Shown: positions 4,977 through 10,345 of the stretch, in pieces
How positions within the stretch are numbered: position 1 is the stretch's first letter
Layout of the letters: every line of letters begins with the position of its first letter
Translations under genes and position numbers: made by a program
The notes under the pieces: generated by a model
What the model was told of the DNA's origin: nothing
The model's database searches: none
Seen by the model: only the letters and a program-made list of their open reading frames with translations
NCBI GenBank assembly: GCA_036401895.1
Contig: DASWTW010000483.1
Span: 1 to 10,345 of the forward strand
Source: LB3-1 sp036401895
GTDB taxonomy: Bacteria; Chloroflexota; Chloroflexia; Chloroflexales; Kallotenuaceae
Direction: 5' to 3'
Length of the DNA stretch: 10,345 bases

Positions 4977-5007
4977 GATCGGGCTTGCCGATCGATGCCT
5001 TTGTTTT
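4977..5007 (+). terminator. Weak hairpin terminator after the DoxX-type gene
   Basis: GATCGG (4977-4982) pairs with CCGATC (4988-4993) around GCTTG. Six bases later comes the T-rich run TTTGTTTT (5000-5007). The distance between stem and T-run is longer than in good intrinsic terminators, so termination may be partial and read-through into the 5049 gene is possible. Confidence 0.35.
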
Positions 5008-5037
5008 GTAAGCTGTTCGCGACACAAACGGCTCTTT

Positions 5038-5042
5038 GGAGG
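5038..5042 (+). promoter_or_regulatory. Shine-Dalgarno GGAGG selecting a TTG start at 5049
   Basis: GGAGG (5038-5042), followed by TG, lies 6 bases before an in-frame TTG at 5049. The next ATG (5064) is 21 bases away, too far. The upstream ATG at 4995 has no ribosome-binding site and would put the Shine-Dalgarno inside the coding region. TTG is therefore the best start. Confidence 0.65.
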
Positions 5043-5048
5043 TGTGAT

Positions 5049-5894
5049 TTGAGCCTTACAGCGATGCAGCCTACAGCGACGGTTGATCTTTTTCCTGGTC
5101 TGAGTGACGAGCTGCTCACGCTGCTGCGGCAGCTAGCGCCGGATGCGTGGCAGCGATCGACAGCTTGTCCCGGCTGGTCGGTCAAAGATCTGGTGGCACA
5201 TCTGCTCGGCGGCAATATCGGCCGGCTATCGTTTGGCCGTGATCATCTGCTGCGCAAGGAGTCGGCGCGTGCTCCGACCAACAATGCCGAGCTGATCGAC
5301 TGGATCAACGAGCAGAACGCGGCCTGGGTACAGGCAGCCGAGCGCATCAGCCCGCCGGTTTTGATCGACTTGCTGGCGCTGACCGATCGGCAGGTGGCCG
5401 AGTTTTTCGCCACGCTGGACATGCAGGCGCCGGCGCCGATCAGCGTGGGCTGGGCCGGCGAAACCCGATCCGCCAACTGGTTCGACGTCGGGCGTGAGTA
5501 CACCGAAAAATGGTTTCATCAGCAGCAGATTCGCGAGGCCGTCGGCGCGCCAGGTTTGATCGAGCGCCATTGGTTCCTTCCGGTGATCGAGATCTGCCTG
5601 CGGGCGCTGCCCTACACATATCAAGCAGTCGCGGCCGACGCGGGAGCCACGATTGTCGTGCGCATCACCGGCGCGGCGGGCGGCGTCTGGTCGCTGGTGC
5701 GAAGCGATGGAGACTGGACGTTATACGAAGGAGAAGCCGAGGCCGCAGCCGCAGCGGTGCAATTCAGCGACGATACCGCCTGGCGCTTATTTTCCAAAGG
5801 GCTGGATCAGGCTGAGCTACTGAGGCGCATGCAGATCGAAGGTGACGCCGCGCTGGGAGCAAAGATCGCGGATCTGGTGGCGATCATGGCGTAA
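5049..5894 (+). CDS. Maleylpyruvate isomerase-like (MDMPI N-terminal / DinB superfamily) protein
   Basis: A 281-residue cytoplasmic protein starting at TTG. The N-terminal four-helix bundle (about 14-165) has the family hallmarks CPGWSVKDLVAHLLGG (40-55) and REYTEKWFHQQQIREAVG (149-166). His51, Glu153 and His157 match the spacing of the zinc ligands of the Corynebacterium mycothiol-dependent maleylpyruvate isomerase, so the metal site looks intact. The C-terminal part (about 190-281) has strands such as TIVVRITG and VWSLVRSDGDWTLYEG and resembles an SCP2-like domain. The family uses low-molecular-weight thiols (mycothiol in actinobacteria, bacillithiol in Firmicutes); which thiol serves here cannot be told. 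The substrate is unknown and no gentisate pathway genes are adjacent. The stop codon abuts the palindromic element at 5898. Confidence 0.75.
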   Translation: MSLTAMQPTATVDLFPGLSDELLTLLRQLAPDAWQRSTACPGWSVKDLVAHLLGGNIGRLSFGRDHLLRKESARAPTNNAELIDWINEQNAAWVQAAERISPPVLIDLLALTDRQVAEFFATLDMQAPAPISVGWAGETRSANWFDVGREYTEKWFHQQQIREAVGAPGLIERHWFLPVIEICLRALPYTYQAVAADAGATIVVRITGAAGGVWSLVRSDGDWTLYEGEAEAAAAAVQFSDDTAWRLFSKGLDQAELLRRMQIEGDAALGAKIADLVAIMA

Positions 5895-5897
5895 TAA

Positions 5898-6074
5898 GAA
5901 GAACAGCAAAACAAAGAACAAAGAACAGGGCGTATGCTCTTAGTTCTTGGGCTAGGCCCTCACCCCCGCCGCTGACGCGACTCCCCCTTCCCCAAACCTC
6001 AGCGGGCTTCCGCTTCGGTTGCGATAGGAGAGGGGGAAGATCGAATCCTCTTTGTTCTCTTGTTCTTTTGTTCC
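5898..6074. repeat. Intergenic palindromic element between convergent genes
   Basis: The left edge carries repeated GAACAAA units (5911-5927: ACAAAGAACAAAGAACA). The right edge (6050-6074) carries the complement, TTTGTTCTCTTGTTC and TTTTGTTCC, so the ends form an imperfect inverted repeat. Inside is a nested dyad: CTCCCCCTTCCCC (5981-5993) faces GGAGAGGGGGAAG (6027-6039), with AGCGG/CCGCT (6001-6005 and 6010-6014) at the centre. CCCTCACCCCC (5957-5967) is typical of dispersed GC-rich repeats in related genomes, as I recall. Both flanking genes end at its borders, so it probably terminates transcription in both directions. Similar TTTGTTCTTTTG sequence recurs at 9644-9678. Confidence 0.55.
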
Positions 6075-6872
6075 TTAGCTACGGCCTCTGGTCACGGTGT
6101 TGGCGATGATCGCCGCCATTGCGCCCGCGCCGACGCCGTTGTCGATGTTGACGACCGCCAGGCCGGGCGCGCATGTTTGCAGCATCGAGAGCAGCGCGGC
6201 CTCGCCTTTGCCGCCCAGGCCGTAGCCCACCGAGGTCGGCAGCCCGATCACCGGCACGTCGACCAGTCCCGCGACCACCGAGGGCAGCGCGCCGTCCATG
6301 CCCGCCGCCACGATGATCGCATCTACAGGCACGCTCAGCAGCCGTCGCAGCGGCTCGATCAGCCGGTGCAGGCCGGCAACGCCGACATCGCAGACCATGT
6401 GAATCTCGCAGCCCATCTCGCGGCAGACCACAGCGGCCTCTTCGGCGCGCGGCACATCGGCAGTGCCGGCGGTGATGATTCCGATCTGACCGCCGGTGCT
6501 GGGCGCTGCCTGACCCGGACGCCGCAGCACCACCAGCCGCGCCGCCTCGTAGCGCTCCCAGGCCACCTCATCGCCGAACGCCTGCTCCAGCGCCGCCAGC
6601 GTATCCGGCGGCGTGCGGCTGATGATCGCCCGGCCGGAGCGCTCAAGAAAATGCCGCGCGATCTCGACGACCTGCGCCGGCGCTTTCGGCTCGGCCAGGA
6701 TCACCTCGGGCACGCCTTTGCGATGCTCACGCCGCGTGTCGAGATGCGCGTAGCCCGCGATCGGCTCGCGCTCGTCGTCGCCCAGCAGCGCCTGCCGCAG
6801 ATCGCGGAACGGATCGCGACCCGGCGTGGCGTCCGAGTCGTCGCCGGCGGACCAACCATGATGTATCGACAT
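6075..6872 (-). CDS. larB: LarB, pyridinium-3,5-biscarboxylate synthase of nickel-pincer cofactor biosynthesis
   Basis: A 265-residue cytoplasmic enzyme. LarB carboxylates and hydrolyses nicotinic acid adenine dinucleotide to pyridinium-3,5-biscarboxylic acid mononucleotide, the first step toward the nickel-pincer nucleotide. The N-terminal part has AHLDTRREHRKGVPEVILAE (42-61), a LarB hallmark. The C-terminal half is the AIR-carboxylase-like (PurE) domain: GIITAGTADVPRAEEAA (131-147), DVGVAGLHRL (162-171), AAGMDGALPSVVAGL (189-203), GLPTSVGYG (210-218). Cys234 in QTCAPG fits the cysteine that forms a covalent adduct with the substrate. It starts 6 bases after the larE stop, so both share one transcript, and its ribosome-binding site is weak, suggesting coupling to larE. 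LarC and LarA are not in the window. Length is normal for the family. Confidence 0.92.
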   Translation of the reverse strand: MSIHHGWSAGDDSDATPGRDPFRDLRQALLGDDEREPIAGYAHLDTRREHRKGVPEVILAEPKAPAQVVEIARHFLERSGRAIISRTPPDTLAALEQAFGDEVAWERYEAARLVVLRRPGQAAPSTGGQIGIITAGTADVPRAEEAAVVCREMGCEIHMVCDVGVAGLHRLIEPLRRLLSVPVDAIIVAAGMDGALPSVVAGLVDVPVIGLPTSVGYGLGGKGEAALLSMLQTCAPGLAVVNIDNGVGAGAMAAIIANTVTRGRS

Positions 6873-6878
6873 ATGCTT

Positions 6879-7715
6879 CTATCCAATCAGTTCGATCGTC
6901 TGGGGCCGTCGCCGCAGCGGCTCGTTCATGCTGCCGCTGCGAAAGCCTTGCAGATCCAGCGTGACATAGAGGTAGCCCAGCGCGCGCAGCTGCTCCACGA
7001 TCGTTTCGCGCAGCTCGACCGCCCGCGCGAGATCGTCAAGCTGAAGCTCAAGCCGGGCAATATCGCCGTGATGCCGCACACGAAAGCCGGAAAAGCCCAG
7101 GCCACGCAGCCGGCGCTCGGCCTCGTCGATCTGCCGCAACTGGGCCGCGTCGATCCCCTGGCCGTAGGGCACCCGCGACGACAGGCAGGCGAAGGACGGC
7201 TTGTTCCAGGTGTCCAGCCCCAGCGCGCGCGACAGCTCGCGAATCTCGGCCTTAGTTAGCCCGGCCTCGACCAGCGGACTGCGCACGTTCCACTCCAGTG
7301 CGGCCTGGTGTCCCGGACGGTGATCGCCCATATCGTCGGCCATCGCGCCGTAAACCACGCACGCCAGCCCGCGCTCCTCGGCGATCGGGAACAGCTCGGT
7401 GAAAAGCGTTTTCTTGCAGTGGTAGCAGCGATCGGCGTGATTGGCGGCGTAGGCGGCGTCGGCCAGCTCGTTGGTGCGCACCACCACATGCTCGACGCCG
7501 ATCTCGCGCGCCAGCCGTGTCGCCTCGGCCAGCTCCTCGCGTGGATAGGTTTCCGAGTCGGCGGTGGCGGCGACACAGCGCGGACCCAGCACATCGGCGG
7601 CCACTCGCAGCAGCAGCGTGCTGTCCACGCCGCCCGAAAACGCGACCAGCACTGAGCTCATCTCGCGCAGCGTCTGCTGAAGCTGCGCATATTTCCGCTG
7701 TAGATCAGTATTCAT
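6879..7715 (-). CDS. larE: LarE, ATP-dependent sulfur transferase of nickel-pincer cofactor biosynthesis
   Basis: A 278-residue cytoplasmic enzyme of the PP-loop ATP-pyrophosphatase family. It activates the pyridinium carboxylates with ATP and inserts sulfur, upstream of LarC nickel insertion. AFSGGVDSTLLL (25-36) is the PP-loop. NKPSFACLSSRVPYG (171-185) holds Cys177, matching Cys176 of Lactiplantibacillus LarE, which gives up its own sulfur. DRCYHCKK (95-102) adds Cys97 and Cys100, so three cysteines are present, as in LarE proteins reported to hold a [4Fe-4S] cluster and to act catalytically. The start at 7715 fits the family N-terminus (LQRKYAQLQQTLREMSSVLVAF). In-frame ATGs at 7790 and 7814 add an unconserved stretch and lie at or before a possible -10 (TATCAT, 7794-7789). 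It is first in a larE-larB operon. Confidence 0.92.
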   Translation of the reverse strand: MNTDLQRKYAQLQQTLREMSSVLVAFSGGVDSTLLLRVAADVLGPRCVAATADSETYPREELAEATRLAREIGVEHVVVRTNELADAAYAANHADRCYHCKKTLFTELFPIAEERGLACVVYGAMADDMGDHRPGHQAALEWNVRSPLVEAGLTKAEIRELSRALGLDTWNKPSFACLSSRVPYGQGIDAAQLRQIDEAERRLRGLGFSGFRVRHHGDIARLELQLDDLARAVELRETIVEQLRALGYLYVTLDLQGFRSGSMNEPLRRRPQTIELIG

Positions 7716-7930
7716 AATCGGCTTGCAGATCCTTCCGCTCCTGATTCTTCCTTGTTGCCCGCAGCGACAGCCTGTGCTGTCTATGAGCATGATAACGTAG
7801 ATCGTGGTCGACACGGCGGCAGCTCATGATCGAGACGGTACGATCACCAATTCGTGTGCCGCGCTTCGGGCGGCGGTACGCTGGTTGCTGAGCGGCTCAG
7901 GCGCAACAGGCACCGCAGAGGAGAAAAGGT
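7716..7930. other. Divergent intergenic region between larE and the aldo/keto reductase
   Basis: Leftward, TATCAT (7794-7789) could be the larE -10, with no good -35. The resulting leader would hold the small hairpin GACAGC-CTGT-GCTGTC (7766-7781). Before larE, GAAGGA lies 14 bases from the ATG, an unusually long distance. Rightward, CGGTACG occurs twice (near 7836 and 7875), flanking the short dyad GCCGC/GCGGC. I see no convincing rightward promoter and no gene. Confidence 0.3.
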
Positions 7931-8833
7931 ATGGCAATCCCACAGCGTCAGCTCGGCAACACCGGCGTTCAGGTTCCGATCCTTGGCTACGGCACCGCGC
8001 CGCTGGGCAAGATCAAGGTGATGGACGCGCCGCTGCTCAATAAATCGGCCAGGCTTCTCAACCACGCGATCGATCAAGGCATCACCTATCTCGACACCAG
8101 CCCCGACTACGGCAGCCAGCCCAAGCTCGGCGAGGTGATGAAAAGCCGTCGCGATGAGGTGTTTCTGGCGACCAAGCTCAACAAGCGCCGCCGCGCGGAT
8201 GTGCTGGCCGAGCTTCAGCAAAATCTCAAGGAGCTGCAAACCGATCATGTCGATCTGCTGCAAATTCATGCGATCAACGTGATGGCCGATCTTGAGGCCG
8301 CGCTGGCTCCCGACGGCGCGATCAGCGCGCTTGAAGAGGCTCGTCGCCAGGGCATGACACGCTTTGTGGGCATTACCGGTCACGCGCGACCGTGGGTGCT
8401 GGCTCATGCGCTTGAGCGCTACGACTTCGACACCGTTCTGGTTGCCCTCGGCGCGATCGACCGGCTGGTGACTGGGCCTGAGACGGCGCTGCTGCCCGTC
8501 GCCGAGCGCACGCAGACCGGCGTGATCGCAATGAAGGTCTACGGTCACGGTGAGCTGAAGCAGCGTGAGCTGGCGCTGCGCTACTCGCTGAGTCTGCCCG
8601 GCGTCAGCCTCGCGATCATCGGGATGGACAGCGAGGAGCAGATCGACGAGAATGTGCGCCTGGCCCAGCAGATCGCGCCGTTGAGCGAGAGCGAGCTCCA
8701 TACGCTGGTCGGCGAGGCCAGGCAGCTGGTGGAGAAGGACAAACCCTCGGATAGCAGCCCGATCTTCTGGGTCTATGATATTAAAGCCCAGGTGTGGAAA
8801 GAGGACAGCGAGCCGGCGATGGTCGCCTACTAG
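7931..8833 (+). CDS. Aldo/keto reductase
   Basis: A 300-residue cytoplasmic NAD(P)H-dependent oxidoreductase with a TIM-barrel fold. The start is clear: ATG with AGAGGAG 7 bases upstream. The N-terminus RQLGNTGVQVPILGYGTAPLG (6-26) is typical. The catalytic tetrad is complete: Asp55 in YLDTSPDYG, Tyr60, Lys82 in LATKL, and His113 in LLQIHAI. KVYGHGELKQRELALRYSLSLPGVSLAIIGMDSEEQI (about 202-238) covers the late barrel strands and the cofactor-phosphate loop region. The C-terminal tail (DSSPIFWVYDIKAQVWKEDSEPAMVAY) is long for the family. Substrate cannot be predicted from the sequence. It is followed 16 bases later by an acetoacetate decarboxylase-like gene on the same strand, which suggests an operon and a small keto/hydroxy-acid substrate, but that is inference. 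Confidence 0.88.
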   Translation: MAIPQRQLGNTGVQVPILGYGTAPLGKIKVMDAPLLNKSARLLNHAIDQGITYLDTSPDYGSQPKLGEVMKSRRDEVFLATKLNKRRRADVLAELQQNLKELQTDHVDLLQIHAINVMADLEAALAPDGAISALEEARRQGMTRFVGITGHARPWVLAHALERYDFDTVLVALGAIDRLVTGPETALLPVAERTQTGVIAMKVYGHGELKQRELALRYSLSLPGVSLAIIGMDSEEQIDENVRLAQQIAPLSESELHTLVGEARQLVEKDKPSDSSPIFWVYDIKAQVWKEDSEPAMVAY

Positions 8834-8849
8834 GCAGGGCAGATTACCG

Positions 8850-9527
8850 ATGAGTCGCGCATCTACCATATCCGATTATCCACCCGCGCCCTGGCAGATG
8901 CGCGGCGGCGCCTGGATCGGGCTATTCCCGACGGATCGTCCCGTTTCGCTGCCGCCCGATCTCACGCCGCTGCTGGGGGAGCGCTCCGTGCTCGTGGCGC
9001 TGATCCGCTACCTTGAGGGTACGCTGCGCTACGACGAGTGTATCGTCGGCAGCCTGGTGCGCTACGGCGCGCTGCCCGGCGTGTATATCGAGCATATCTG
9101 GGTCGATAGTCTGCCGTCGCTGCGTGGTGGGCGGGCGATCTGGGGCTTGCCCAAGCAGCTGGCGCGCTTCACCTGGCACGGCTCCGAGGTCGCAATCGCC
9201 GACGCCGACGGCCCGATCGCTACGTTAAGTGTCGATACCAGCGTGGCGCTGCTGCCGCGATTGCCGCTACCGATCCCGCTCTTCGGCTGTCGCGATCGAC
9301 GGCGAGTCTTTGCCGTGGCCGGCGCCTCAGCCCGAATCGGTCGCGCTGGGATGCAGATCTTCCACTGGTCGGATCGCTTTGGCTACCGCATCAGCCACGC
9401 GCCCACACTGGCGATCGGGTTGAAGCCGTTTCGGCTCAGCATTCCAGCGCCGCGCTCCCTGGCCGACCTGGGGCTTTCGACGCTAGACTGCTCCGATTCG
9501 GCGCAGCACTCGGCTACAAATATGTAG
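8850..9527 (+). CDS. Acetoacetate decarboxylase-like (ADC superfamily) protein
   Basis: A 225-residue cytoplasmic protein. Recognisable ADC features are LRYDECIVGSLVRYG (59-73), with Glu63 in the place of the family's active-site glutamate region, and GGRAIWGLPKQLARF (93-107). Lys102 in LPK sits where acetoacetate decarboxylase has its Schiff-base Lys115; the neighbouring lysine that lowers its pKa in the clostridial enzyme is Gln103 here. This resembles ADC-superfamily members with hydratase, cyclase or unknown activities more than the classic decarboxylase. The C-terminal half (YRISHAPTLAIGLKPFRLSIPAP) is the usual strand-rich end. The ATG at 8850 is the first in the domain frame after the upstream stop; its ribosome-binding site is weak, so it may depend on translation of the aldo/keto reductase. 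The product is shorter than clostridial ADC (about 245). Confidence 0.75.
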   Translation: MSRASTISDYPPAPWQMRGGAWIGLFPTDRPVSLPPDLTPLLGERSVLVALIRYLEGTLRYDECIVGSLVRYGALPGVYIEHIWVDSLPSLRGGRAIWGLPKQLARFTWHGSEVAIADADGPIATLSVDTSVALLPRLPLPIPLFGCRDRRRVFAVAGASARIGRAGMQIFHWSDRFGYRISHAPTLAIGLKPFRLSIPAPRSLADLGLSTLDCSDSAQHSATNM

Positions 9528-9680
9528 GATCTGCGCAGCATCGCGCAATGATTCATGCGCAGAAGCGCACTCTTTGTGCGTGGTTGGAGAAGATGAGGCC
9601 CTCATCCTTGCGAGCGAACAAAGGGTTTCGCTTATTTCACTCATTTTGTTCCTTTGTTCTTTTGCTCTTTTGTTCTCCAA
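9528..9680 (+). terminator. Hairpin-rich region with possible terminator after the ADC-like gene
   Basis: Four small dyads follow the stop codon: GCGCA/TGCGC (9543-9547, 9556-9560), CGCAC/GTGCG (9566-9570, 9576-9580), GATGAG/CTCATC (9592-9597, 9601-9606), and GAACAAAGG/CCTTTGTTC (9616-9624, 9651-9659). The last has a 26-base loop and is followed by T-rich sequence (TTTTGCTCTTTTGTTCT), so it may end the aldo/keto reductase-ADC transcript. The TTTGTTC units resemble the right arm of the element at 5898-6074. No gene is convincing in 9528-9854. Confidence 0.4.
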
Positions 9681-9692
9681 GTTGACCCGATT

Positions 9693-9701
9693 TGCTACAA
9701 T
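9693..9701 (+). promoter_or_regulatory. Extended -10 TGCTACAAT, probable promoter of the PAS gene
   Basis: TG plus TACAAT (9696-9701) forms an extended -10 identical to the nine bases of the leftward promoter at 3152-3144. TTGACC (9682-9687) is only 8 bases upstream, too close to be its -35. Transcription would start near 9708, leaving a leader of about 147 bases before the ATG at 9855. Confidence 0.4.
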
Positions 9702-9777
9702 AGTTAGAAAGTCACATCTCCTGCGACCGCGCTCCTCGCCAAGCGTGTAAACAGCATTCCGGTCTCATAGCACACCT

Positions 9778-9822
9778 GACCAAGCGCTCACCGGCACACT
9801 ATCTCTGCCAGTAGCCTTGGTC
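9778..9822 (+). other. Stem-loop in the leader of the PAS gene
   Basis: GACCAAG (9778-9784) pairs with CTTGGTC (9816-9822). After a bulged C, GCT (9786-9788) pairs with AGC (9813-9815). GGCA (9793-9796) and TGCC (9806-9809) can close the inner part. It ends 20 bases before the ribosome-binding site. No match to a riboswitch class I know. Confidence 0.35.
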
Positions 9823-9854
9823 TTGACCATACCCGATTCGAGAAGGGACCAGCT

Positions 9855-10345
9855 ATGAATAACGCCGCGATCGTTAGCATTGTTCAGCACCAGCTAGCGG
9901 CTGGTATCTGTCCCAGCGCCGATCAGACGGAAGCACTGCTGGCGATGATCGACACGCTTCAGGCCGAGCTACAAGCAGCAGGCGAAAGCAAGCAAAGCTG
10001 TCAGGCGCTACATGAGGCCGAGGCCCGCTACCGCACGATCGTCGAGCTGATGTCGGACTACGCCTATGTGTTCCGGGTAGAGCCCGACAGCCCTATGAGC
10101 TTTGAATGGATGAGCGAGACATTCACGCGGATCAGCGGCTACACCATAGCGGAGATGAATGAGCTCGGGTGGCAAGGCTTGATCCATCCCGACGATTTCC
10201 CGCTCACGCAGCAGGCAGTACAGAAACTCCGCGCGGGACATCAGGCCGAGGCGGAGTTTCGTATTATCACCAAAACCGGCGAGATACGCTGGGTCTACAA
10301 TTGCGCACGGCCCGAGTGGGACGCTCAACTTGGCCGGGCTGTGCG
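9855..10345 (+). CDS. PAS-domain sensor protein, N-terminal part (cut by the window end)
   Basis: An open frame of 163 codons with no stop before the right edge, so the gene continues beyond it. ATG at 9855 has AAGGG 7 bases upstream. Residues 22-60 (ALLAMIDTLQAELQAA and onward to EAEARYRTIVELM) look like a helical coiled-coil lead-in. A PAS domain of the PAS_3 type follows from about 58 to the end: SDYAYVFRVEP, FEWMSETFTRISGYTIAEM (83-101), GWQGLIHPDDF (105-115), and EFRIITKTGEIRWVYNCARPEW (134-155). No signal peptide or membrane segment is seen, so it probably senses a cytoplasmic signal. The output domain (histidine kinase, GGDEF or other) is not in the window. The HPDD and RW motifs are standard for the family; the ligand is unknown. 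Confidence 0.85.
   Translation, partial: MNNAAIVSIVQHQLAAGICPSADQTEALLAMIDTLQAELQAAGESKQSCQALHEAEARYRTIVELMSDYAYVFRVEPDSPMSFEWMSETFTRISGYTIAEMNELGWQGLIHPDDFPLTQQAVQKLRAGHQAEAEFRIITKTGEIRWVYNCARPEWDAQLGRAV

Noticed and set aside
6060..7259. A 399-codon rightward open frame opposite larB and larE
   Set aside because: It is antisense to two well-recognised enzymes, is rich in Arg/His/Gln typical of a shadow frame in GC-rich DNA, and starts inside the palindromic element.
7844..8869. A 341-codon leftward open frame opposite the aldo/keto reductase
   Set aside because: It mirrors a gene with a complete catalytic tetrad and good ribosome-binding site, and its translation matches no family I know.
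9682..9701. TTGACC and TACAAT as a complete -35/-10 promoter
   Set aside because: The spacer is only 8 bases; only the extended -10 was kept.
1..10345. CRISPR array, tRNA, rRNA or transposon in the window
   Set aside because: No regularly spaced repeats, tRNA-like cloverleaf with CCA-type end, rRNA-like sequence or transposase was seen. The inverted repeats found are short and intergenic.

Overview
The window looks like an ordinary chromosomal stretch from a GC-rich free-living bacterium, most likely a member of the Chloroflexota (class Chloroflexia). This is inferred from the gene content, the style of the proteins, and intergenic elements rich in GAACAAAG and CCCTCACCCCC-type sequence. No marker gene settles it. 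There are no rRNA, tRNA, CRISPR, transposase or phage structural genes.

Left part (1-2279) is regulatory. Two small leftward helix-turn-helix genes (64-333 and 464-760) are paralogues of each other and resemble the N-terminal domain of mycobacterial EspR. Each has a TATAAT box preceded by the same TTGCG(G)AG element about 35 bases before its start codon. A compact intergenic region (761-1017) carries a 17-bp palindrome, two interleaved perfect inverted repeats, a short hairpin and a tandem 10-mer. It separates the second gene from a rightward, translationally coupled pair: a LexA-like winged-helix protein and a protein that looks like a degenerate response regulator.

Middle part (2280-5894): a leftward secreted RlpA-like protein has a strong promoter about 300 bases upstream of its start, giving a long, dyad-rich leader. 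Across that divergent region lies a DUF2268-type protein in which the HExxH zinc motif appears to have been lost. A DoxX-type membrane protein and a mycothiol-dependent maleylpyruvate isomerase-like (DinB superfamily) protein with an apparent TTG start follow on the same strand.

Right part (5895-10345): a palindromic intergenic element lies between convergent genes. Next comes a leftward larE-larB pair for the nickel-pincer nucleotide cofactor of lactate racemase-type enzymes; larA and larC are not in the window. Divergent from it is an aldo/keto reductase followed 16 bases later by an acetoacetate decarboxylase-like protein. After a hairpin-rich gap, a PAS-domain sensor protein starts at 9855 and runs off the right edge.

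The gene groups (EspR-like pair, wHTH plus pseudo-receiver, rlpA, larEB, AKR plus ADC-like) do not form one obvious pathway. The least explained parts are the left regulatory block, the rlpA leader and the HExxH-less DUF2268 protein.
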